Assembly: GCF_038502225.1 (NCBI RefSeq)
Contig: NC_091391.1
Span: 6,604,393-6,668,392 of the forward strand
Direction: 5' to 3'
Source: Cherax quadricarinatus
Taxonomy: Eukaryota > Arthropoda > Malacostraca > Decapoda > Parastacidae
Length of the DNA: 64,000 nt
The position numbers were made by a program, and so were the translations under genes. Below are positions 12,030 to 19,791 of this stretch, piece by piece. The number at the start of each line of letters is the position of its first letter. The first letter of the stretch is position 1. The notes under the pieces were generated by a model, which was not told where the DNA came from, did not search any database, and worked only from the letters and a program-made list of their open reading frames with translations.

Positions 12030-12714
12030 CTAGAACTGCTGCAGCTTGTGGAACTCTTTGAAACATGGGTGTATGCAGAGTGGCACTTGACACTCCTCAC
12101 ACATAAAACGAGTGTCTCTGTGTGTTTGTGGGCATTTTGTGGTATGTCCACATACAAAACACCTCTTCTGAGCACTTTTCTTGAAAGCAGGAGGAGGCAG
12201 TTGTATGGGGTAGTGATCATCAGGCCTCAAACGAGATGGCATGTGTTGGTAATTTCGTGGGCGCTGGTCTATTGCAGGTGTTGCTCCTTGGTGCTTGGTG
12301 ATTATTTGTCTGATGACTGACAAACAAACACTATATTTTGGTTTGTTGTTGGTCCTCAACTTGTATATGTTATAAGCATTTAGCATGGAAATATCAAGAA
12401 GATGGGAAAAAAAGTTTCATATACCGCTTATAACTCTTACGTACACAGTCAGCAAACTCAATCTGCATGTCACATTTGTCCACTAAGTGCATATTGAGGT
12501 TGTAGTCCATGACAGCTGCAGGTTTTAGAATGGGTTCCTTGGTCTCTCTACTGTGCCCGCCAGTGTGTGCCATTTCGTTTTGGTGAACTGATGTCAACAA
12601 TTTGACATCAGGTTTGTAATGCCACCAAAATGCCATGATGTCATTGGCAGCAAAGGCCTGCACCTCACCTTTGTGAGTGCCAGCATCGAACCTTGGCATA
12701 TGTTTACGATTACC
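12030..12714 (-). pseudogene. piggyBac-like transposase, C-terminal remnant with a frameshift
   Basis: Two adjoining minus-strand frames read as one protein. The first (from about 12714) gives KGEVQAFAANDIMAFWWHYK and VMDYNLNMHLVDKCDMQ, the latter holding the family's YN..VD segment with the last catalytic aspartate. The second gives LDISMLNAYNIYK and the cysteine-rich end RCFVCGHTTKCPQTHR, MCEECQVPLCIHPCF, with a stop at 12030. The shift falls in a T-run near 12406-12412 and looks like a one-base insertion. The N-terminal half is missing; the sequence runs into SINE-A at about 12735. It resembles PGBD-type domesticated relatives, but here it is dead. Confidence 0.85.
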
Positions 12715-12734
12715 TAGAAGAGGACTACCTAGTG

Positions 12735-13196
12735 GAGGACTACCTAGGTAGTAGGTTGGTGGACAGCAACTGCCCAGGGAGGTACTACTGTCCATCAAGT
12801 GAGTGTGAAATGGAACCCTGTAATTGTTTTACATGATGGTAGGATTGCTGGTGTCTTTTTTTCTGTCTCATAAACATGTCTTGCTACTTCTACTTACACT
12901 TAGGTCACACTACACATACATGTACAAGCATATATATACACACCCCTCTGGGTTTTCTGCTATTTTCTTTCTAGTTCCTGTTCTTGTTTATTTCCTCTTA
13001 TCTCCATGGGGAAGTGGAACAGAATTCTTCCTCCATAAGCCATGCGTGTTGTAAGAGGCGACTAAAATGCCGGGAGCAAGGGGCTAGTAACCCCTTCTCT
13101 TGTATAAATTACTAAATTTAAAAAGAGAAACTTTTGTTTTTCTTTTTAGGCCACCCTGCCTTGGTGGGATACAGCCAGTTTGTTGAAAAAAAAAAA
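12735..13196 (+). repeat. SINE-A, longest continuous copy
   Basis: About 460 bp. It begins near CAGCAACTGCCCAGGGAGGT and passes through GTAATTGTTTTACATGATGG, ACACCCCTCTGGGTTTTC, TCTCCATGGGGAAGTGGAAC and GGGAGCAAGGGGCTAGTAAC. It ends with TTTCTTTTTAGGCCACCCTG, CCTTGGTGGG and a poly-A. The last 60 bp match the RTE-like LINE tail, as in SINEs mobilised by a partner LINE. No tRNA head is evident, so the class is inferred from copy structure. Confidence 0.75.
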
Positions 13197-13200
13197 AATT

Positions 13201-13348
13201 ATGTAAGTGCTTTTGTAAGTGTATTTTTGGGGGTCTGAAATGGATTAATCTAATTTACATTATTCCTTATGGGAGCAAATTCATTCGGTATCGGCACCCA
13301 AACAGCCTTCTGGAACTAAATAAATTTGTATCCCGAGGTACCACTGTA
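13201..13348. repeat. 207-bp MITE family, 5'-truncated copy
   Basis: Corresponds to the 3' three quarters of the elements at 24021, 29322 and 33026: GGGGGTCTGAAATGGATTAA, ATTCCTTATGGGAGCAAATT, ending GAGGTACCACTGTA. It starts directly after the poly-A of SINE-A. Confidence 0.7.
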
Positions 13349-13354
13349 TATACA

Positions 13355-13605
13355 CATGCCCCTCTGGGTTTTCTTCTATTTCCTTAGTAGTTCCTGTTCT
13401 TGTTTATTTCCTCTTATCTCCATGGGGAAGTGGAACAGAATTCTTGCTCTGTGAGGCATGTGTGTTGTAATAGGCAACTAAAATACCGGGAGCAAGGGGC
13501 TAGTAACCCCTTCTGTATACATTACTAAATTTAAACGGAGAAGCTTTTGTTTTTCCTTTAGGGCCACCCTGCTTTGGTTTGGTACAGCAGTTTTGTTGAA
13601 AGAAG
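13355..13605 (+). repeat. SINE-A, second copy (5'-truncated)
   Basis: Starts at ATGCCCCTCTGGGTTTTCTT and runs through the gaagtggaacagaattc region to the tail GGGCCACCCTGCTTTGGTTT. More diverged than the 12735 copy. Confidence 0.72.
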
Positions 13606-13611
13606 AAGAAA

Positions 13612-13805
13612 TGGAGAATTATCACTTTTTCACGGATGGGAAGCACTTCATCGCTTCTCTTAGGCTTTGAAGAACTGCCACCATCACTAGTAGTACTGCA
13701 CTTTGTGTCCATTATTAAGAAAAATTAAAGCTTATTTTCAGGGCATGTTAAACTGTGGATAACTGAAACCGCAGAAACCGAATCTGTGGATATGCAAGTC
13801 TTACT
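13612..13805 (-). pseudogene. pogo/Tigger-like element fragment with transposase N-terminus
   Basis: Homologous on the minus strand to the element at 17701-18045 (shared TTCGGT..TTTCAGTTATCCAC, GATGGT..GCAGTT, GAAGTGCTTCCCATC). A short minus-strand frame starting at 13712 reads SSSKPKRSDEVLPIREKV, the style of the extreme N-terminus of Tigger-type transposases (KPKR..VLSL.EKV). Only about 30 residues are recognisable. Confidence 0.6.
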
Positions 13806-14155
13806 ACAATAATGTATTTCGTAACTTGTAGTAACTGTCAGCAAGGACGAGACTAAAGCGACTGAATAGAAAACGTTCTTTTTTAATTTTTTGCAGTGAA
13901 AACTAATAACCTGAGATTGAAGTCTAAAGTGAAGTTTCTGTACATGAGAAAGTTCCCTGGCTTTCAATATTTCAACTTTATGACCATACAAAAGCAATTA
14001 CGTAATTACTTTGGAGATGAATTATCCAGGATGAAGGCGGTAAGTCCGTAACTTGCATTCATGTATTTACTTTCAATACTCGTTACAGAAATTACTTCTT
14101 AATTTACTTATTCAATGACAGCAGTTATTTATTTAGCATATGTTCATAGTAATAT

Positions 14156-14458
14156 TTAGTGAAGGGATTCAGGGAAACCGGTTATTTTCATATAGTCGGA
14201 CTTGAGTCCTGGAAATGGGAAGTACAATGCTTGCACTTTAAAGGAGGGGTTTGGGATATTGGCAGTTTGGAGGGATATGTTGTGTATCTCTATACGTATA
14301 TGCTTCTAAACTGTTATATTCTGAGCACCTCTGCAAAAGCAGTGATAATGTGTGAGTGAGGTGAAAGTGTTGAATGATGATGAAAGTATTTTCTTTTTGG
14401 GGATTTTCTTTCTTTTTTGGGTCACCCTGCCTCGGTGGGAGACGGCCGACTTGTTGAG

Positions 14459-14492
<34 letters not shown>
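14156..14492 (+). mobile_element. LINE copy 4: 3' UTR-only insertion
   Basis: Starts at TAATATTTAGTGAAGGGATT and holds only the 3' untranslated part, ending GGTCACCCTGCCTCGGTGGG and a poly-A of about 30. It belongs to a subfamily whose UTR differs from copies 1 and 2 (GGATATTGGCAGTTTGGAGG). ATGTTCATAGTA lies just before it. Confidence 0.82.
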
Positions 14493-14493
<1 letters not shown>

Positions 14494-15256
14494 TGTTCAT
14501 AGTAGTACCAACACTCTTATATGGGTGTGAAGCTTGGGTTGTGAATGTTGCAGCGAGGAGGCGGTTGGAGGCAGTGGAGATGTCCTGTCTAAGGGCAATG
14601 TGTGGTGTAAATATTATGCAAAGAATTCGAAGTGTGGAAATTAGGAGGTGGGGAGTTAATAAAAGTATTAGTCAGAGGGCTGAAGGAGGGTTGTTGAGGT
14701 GGTTTGGTCATTTAAAGAGATTGGATCAAAGTAGAATGACATGGAGAGCATTTAAATCTGTAGGGGAAGGAAGGCAAGGTAGGGGTTGTCCTCGAAAAGG
14801 TTGGAAGGAAGGGGTAAGGGAGGTTTTGTGGGCGAGGGGCTTGGACTTCCAGCAGGCGTGCATGAGCGTGTTCAATAGGAGTGAATGGAGACGAATGACA
14901 TTTGGGACCTGATGAGCTGTTGGAGTGTGAGCAGGGTAATATTTAGTGAAGGGATTCAGGGGAAACCAGTTATTTTTATATAGCCGGACTTGAGTCCTGG
15001 AAATGGGAAGTACAATGTCTGCACTCTAAAGGAGGGGTTCGGGATATTAGCAGTTTGGAGGGATATATTGTCTATCTTTATATGTATATGCTTCTAAACT
15101 GTTGTGTTCTGAGCACCTCTGCAAAAACAGTGATTATGTGTGAGTGAGGTGAAAGAGTTGAATGATGATGAAAATATTTTCTTTTTTGGGGATTTCCTTT
15201 CTTTTTGGGTCACCCTGCCTTGGTGGGAGACGGCCGACTTGTTAAAAAAAAAAAAA
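14493..15256 (+). mobile_element. LINE copy 5: C-terminal coding fragment plus 3' UTR
   Basis: The coding part (14505-14912) reads PTLLYGCEAWVVNVAARRRL and RWFGHLKRLDQSR, ending at TGA 14910-14912. The 3' UTR is the same subfamily as copy 4 and ends with poly-A at 15256. ATGTTCATA is present before and after it, matching the sequence before copy 4. Confidence 0.85.
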
Positions 15257-16150
15257 ATGTTCATATTTAAGTTACAATGGGTTTGTTGGAACGTAACCCC
15301 ATTGCAAGTCTAGGAGGACATGTGCATCGGCCAAGCCACTGGAAATTCACGTACTTATGCAATACAGTCTCATTATTTAGTTCTACAAATACATATTCTA
15401 GTCTTACAGGATTCCTTAGTATGAAAATACTGGTAGTATACAATAACAACAAGTCAACGAATAAGACGCGTTATCAGTTTATTGCTTGGGTAGCACTGAA
15501 AACTAGCAAATATTTTTGTTAGTGGGTTTTGATTTGATAAGGACCTGCATAGTATGGGCCAGTAGGCCTGCTGCAGTGTTCCTTATGTTTTTATTTATGT
15601 AACACTTGCCTATCTTCACTGCCAGCAACATATACTCTGGTGTTGCACTTGTGTCTTATTCACTGCTGCCCAGCACGTGCGGGGCGGTGGACGGGAACAG
15701 AGAAAATAGCATCATGAAAACAAAAATGTATTACATATAAAACATAAAAACATATTGTATGTACAGTATTTTATGGCGAACAAGATGCTCCAGTGTCGAA
15801 GATGCTTCCCCAATTCTGACTGGTTAAATTTTGGAAAAAAAAAAGATTAATGGTTCTTTGGCCTCCAAGATGCTGGATAAATTTACGACACTTATTTTAG
15901 GGAAAAAAATAGTCTTTGACGCAGAAAAATACGGTCCTATCACTGTTAGAAAATGCACATGTTAGAACTTCCACCTGACATACCTTTGCTTGATAATACT
16001 CAACAGGCATCCTCTTCCTAGCAGCTTGAACACAATGGAAATATAAACACATATGCAGTTTAATGTGATCCTTGCAGCATTCTCCACCTGACCTCAACAT
16101 TCTGAACCTGACTATAAATACTCACGTACCTTCCACCTCAGGTAGATCTG
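15257..16150. other. Intronic stretch with minor repeat pieces
   Basis: No gene. At 15535-15595 there is an antisense piece of the decapod-type repeat with AGTAGGCCTGCTGCAGTGTT (compare 41540 and 25285). The rest is unassigned. Confidence 0.45.
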
Positions 16151-16159
16151 TTTGTGACT

Positions 16160-16250
16160 TGAAAAAGCCCACTGTGTGGGCAAAACGTTGTCAATAAAGG
16201 ATCACATTAAACTGCATATGTGTTTATATTTCCACTGTGTCGGTATTTTA
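16160..16250 (+). repeat. Fragment of the AAACGTTTCG repeat family
   Basis: AAGCCCACTGTGTGGGCAAA then ACGTTGTCAATAAAGGATCA, a diverged relative of the arms of the palindrome at 18275-18475 and of 18790-18880. Confidence 0.5.
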
Positions 16251-16467
16251 TACCATTTCCAGCTTGTACACAAAATGAATGTAAATATGCTTGTTTCTTA
16301 GAGCCAAACTTGAGTTCTGAAGGTAGGAGGTACAGTGTCTGCACTCTGAAAAAGGATTGACACTCTGGGTATACACATACACACACACATGCAAGCACGC
16401 ACGCACGCACAGAGCACGGCTTCAAGGTGAAGGTTAAGACATGCGGAGTGAACAAAATGTGCCGTAC

Positions 16468-16604
16468 CTGTGCTTGATTATGTCCAACAATGACCCTCCT
16501 CCTAGTAGTTTAAGGACCAGCCACAGCTCCTCCTTCACAACGAATGATGTGTAGTATGTTACTACGTTCTCATGGTGACACAGAGACATAGCTTGGATTT
16601 CCTT
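16468..16604 (-). CDS. fray: fray exon 3: helix C to hinge
   Basis: 137 bp (45 codons plus 2 bases) between a CTCTTTGCAG acceptor and a GTACGG donor. It has no initiator of its own; I found it by translating between splice sites. It encodes [20 protein letters not shown], then [18 protein letters not shown] and LLDIIKH. This covers the helix C glutamate, the beta4-beta5 strands and the hinge of the kinase N-lobe. An RTE-like LINE remnant (16625-17460) begins only about 20 bp upstream of its acceptor. Confidence 0.93.
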
Positions 16605-16624
16605 CTGCAAAGAGGAAATTATAT

Positions 16625-17460
16625 ATAGTGCATGGAAGAAGTGAATGTGTTCAGATATTTGGGAATGGACATGTCAGCAGATGGGTCTACGAAAGAAGAA
16701 TCATAGAATTTACGAGGGGGAAAAAGGCGAGTGGTGCACTGAGGAGTCTGTGGAGAAAAAGAATGTTATCCATGGCAGTAATGAGGGGAATATATGAGAG
16801 TATAGTGGTACCAACACTCTTATATGGGTGTTAAGTATGAGTGGTGAATGCTGCAACAAGAAGAATGCTGGAGGCAGTGGAGATGTCTGAGGGCAATGTG
16901 TGGTGTGAATATAATGCAGAGAATCTGCAGTCTGGAGATCAGGAGGAGGTGCAGGGTTATTAAAAGTATTATCCAGAGGACTGAAGAAGGCTTGTTGAGG
17001 TAGTTTGAACATTCAGAGAAGATGGAGCAAAATAAGATGACTTGGAGGGTGTATAAATCTGTAGTAGAGGGAAAGAAGGTAGGAGTTGTCCTAGATAAGG
17101 TTGGAGAGAGGCAATAAAGGAGGTTTTGTGTGCAAGGGGCTTGGACATCCAGCAAGAATGTGTGAGTCTGTTAGACAGGACCGAGTGGATGCAAGTGGTT
17201 TATATGACTCGATGTGCTGTTGGAATACGAGTAAAGTAACATTTATGAAGAGATTCAGGAAAACTGGTTAGCTGGAATAAAGTCATGGAGGTGGGAAGTA
17301 CAGTGCCTGTACTCTGAATGAGTAGTGTTGATATGTTGCAGTTTTTAACTCTAGTATTGGAACACCACTGGAAAGACAGTGATGGAGTAAGAGATAGTGA
17401 AAGTGTTTCTTCTTTTTTGGGTCACCCTGCCTCAGTGGGAGACACCCAGTGTATTTAAAA
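16625..17460 (+). pseudogene. LINE copy 6, old and heavily mutated
   Basis: Starts inside the reverse transcriptase C-terminal region (GAAGAAGTGAATGTGTTCAG, equivalent to [10 protein letters not shown]) and continues through the zinc-finger-like end and the 3' UTR to GGTCACCCTGCCTCAGTGGG. It has many indels and stops. It lies about 20 bp from fray exon 3. Confidence 0.82.
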
Positions 17461-17499
17461 AAATAAGTAATATATGTATAATGCATGTACGTATATGAG

Positions 17500-17605
17500 T
17501 ATGTTTTCAAAGCACTGGGTATCTACAACTGAGGCAGAGTGACCCAATAAAAGAGAGGAAATGCATTCACCATCATTCATTCAACAGCTGTGTCACCAGA
17601 AGTAT
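17500..17605 (-). repeat. LINE 3' tail fragment
   Basis: Antisense tail: GAGGCAGAGTGACCCAATAA, CACCATCATTCATTCAAC. Short and diverged. Confidence 0.6.
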
Positions 17606-17700
17606 GTATATAGCTTACATACCACTTAAATCTAGATTTAGCATATAATTTTAAGTTTCTGTGTATCAGCACAGTTTGAGTAGTTCATCACGCCCACAAG

Positions 17701-18045
17701 TACAGACGAACCCCCGCATCCACGGATTCGGTATCCAGGGTTTCAGTTATCCACGGTTTACCATGGACTGAAAACAACCGTTAATTTGGCTTAATAATGA
17801 CACCAAGATGCAAGAGCAGTGATGGTAGCAGTTGTTGAAAGCCTACGAGAAGCCATGAAATGCTTCCCATCAGTGAAGAAGTGTTAATTCTAAGACTTAT
17901 TTTGCATAATTTATCAATTAAACCTCATTATAGGTGTGTGTGTAAACAAAAAATGACATATATAGGGTTCGCTACTATCCCTGATTTCAGGCTGCCACGA
18001 TAGGTCTTGGAACGTAACTCCCGCAGATACGGGGTGACTACTGTA
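17701..18045. mobile_element. Tigger-like non-autonomous element, 345 bp
   Basis: Ends TACAGACGAACCCCCGCATC and GATACGGGGTGACTACTGTA. They pair imperfectly and resemble Tigger/MER2-type termini. The internal part matches 13612-13805, where a Tigger-type transposase N-terminus is readable. Confidence 0.7.
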
Positions 18046-18274
18046 TGGTGAAATAGTTGTGATAATGGTGAAACTGCCAACAAAATGGTAAGTCGATACA
18101 GATGCATTTTATCGTGGCAAAGTTTCACTCTCCAGGAACTCTATCAAGTCATAACGGCTTGACGAAGCTCCTGAAATGTTGCCACAATAAAATGTTACAT
18201 TAGTTGTAACTGTGTCCTTTTACCTACCACAGTGAAACAAGCTGCAAATGAATTGGCCATTTACAATTATTGCC

Positions 18275-18475
18275 CATTAAAATGGTATAAAATACCGACA
18301 GGTTGTTAGGTAAGACACATATGCAACAGTTAGGTATCTTTATTTCGAAACGTTTCGCCTACACAGTAGGCTTTAGAAGGCTACTGTGTAGGCGAAACGT
18401 TTCGAAATAAAGATACCTAACTGTTGCATATGTGTCTTACCTAACAACCTGTCGGTATTTTATACCATTTTAATG
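18275..18475. repeat. Near-perfect palindrome, 99-bp arms, 3-bp loop
   Basis: Left arm 18275-18373 and right arm 18377-18475 are reverse complements around the centre TAG at 18374-18376, with only one mismatched pair seen (next to the loop). The arms contain TAGGCGAAACGTTTCGAAAT and CTGTTGCATATGTGTCTTAC. A single-armed relative is at 18790-18880. Confidence 0.95.
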
Positions 18476-18789
18476 TTCAATCTGTCAGACACTGCAACAC
18501 AAGGGTATCTTGGTACAGACCTGCAATCAACTTCGACAACCTCCACTAGTGAGAATGGCTGGATTTGAGAGGGACCTGACCTCCCAACATCTGAGTTCTT
18601 ACCTCTTCTAGTGACCTACGTCTCACCTCTCGGCGCTATATAAGGCTCCATCCTGTCACTTCATCTCCATGTTGTTTCATACTATGGAACAATGCTCTTC
18701 TCCAGACTGAGGGACTGACCACCTCAAAACTTTAAGGGTGATGGACTGATTACATCGTCTTCAAGTATCTTCTGCTTCTATCAACTTTT

Positions 18790-18880
18790 CTGTACTCGAC
18801 TGAAGAAGCCTACTGTGTAGGCGAAATGTTTCGAAATAAAGATACCTAACTGTTGCATATGTGTCTTACCTAACAATTAT
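18790..18880 (+). repeat. Single arm of the AAACGTTTCG repeat
   Basis: ACTGTGTAGGCGAAATGTTT, CGAAATAAAGATACCTAACT, GTTGCATATGTGTCTTACC: same text as the palindrome's right arm. Confidence 0.85.
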
Positions 18881-19086
18881 TGCCCAAATGATCTGCATAA
18901 CAATGGGCTTTCAACATGTGGATAAATGGTTCAGAGAATCAAAAAGTTGATACATTAAGACATATGCAAAGCTTGGGTATCTTTATTGTGGAAATACCTC
19001 ACCACACGATGGCATCATCAGTCTAATACAAAGATTGATGGACTGATTACATCAACTCCAGGCTGAGGGACTTGTTACCTCAATCT

Positions 19087-19425
19087 ACTGGTGATAAAGA
19101 ACAAAGAGGCACAATACCGTGACTGGAACAATACACTGGTGATAAAGAACAAAGAGGCACAATACCGTGACTGGAACAATACACTGGTGATAAAGAACAA
19201 AGAGGCACAATACCGTGACTGGAACAATCTACTGGTGATAAAGAACAAAGAGGCACAATACTGTGACTGGAACAATACACTGGTGATAAAGAACAAAGAG
19301 GCACAATACCGTGACTGGAACAATCTACTGGTGATAAAGAACAAAGAGGCACAATACTGTGACTGGAACAATACACTGGTGATAAAGAACAAAGAGGCAC
19401 AATACCGTGACTGGAACAATACACC
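19087..19425 (+). repeat. 48-bp tandem array, 7 units
   Basis: Unit begins GTGATAAAGAACAAAGAGGC and contains ACCGTGACTGGAACAATAC. In units 3 to 6 two variants alternate (ACCGTG with ATCTACTG, ACTGTG with ATACACTG), a 96-bp higher-order pattern. The unit is the antisense of a stretch in the interspersed hairpin repeat (compare GTTCCAGTCATGGTACTGTG at 23430), so the array grew inside a copy of it. Repeat-encoded frames are spurious. Confidence 0.95.
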
Positions 19426-19507
19426 AAGTCCAGAATTTTCTGTACTGTGTATAATATTTTTATACACAACACAGGGGTTTCCCAATGTTCTTGTAAGTTG
19501 AGGATTT

Positions 19508-19791
19508 CTTCTTTCTTTCAACACACCGGCCGTATCCCACCGAGGCTGGGTGGCCCAAAAGGAAAAACGAAAGTTTCTCCTTTCAAATTTAGTAATATAT
19601 ACAGGAGAAGGGGTTACCAGCCCCTTGCTCCTGGCATTTCAGTCGCCTCTTACGACACGCATGGCTTACGGAGGAAGAATTCTGTTCCACTTCCCCATGG
19701 AGATAAGAGGAAATAAACAAGAACAAGAACTAGAAAGAAAATAGCAAAAAACCCAGAGGGGTGTGTGTGTATATATATGCTTGTACATGTA
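19508..19791 (-). repeat. SINE-A, left portion of a copy split by LINE copy 2
   Basis: Antisense SINE-A from its tail (TTTCAACACACCGGCCGTAT, GGTGGCCCAAAAGGAAAAAC) to TGCTTGTACATGTA. Bases 19599-19791 are repeated without change at 22906-23098 on the other side of the LINE; the SINE resumes at 23099. Confidence 0.85.
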
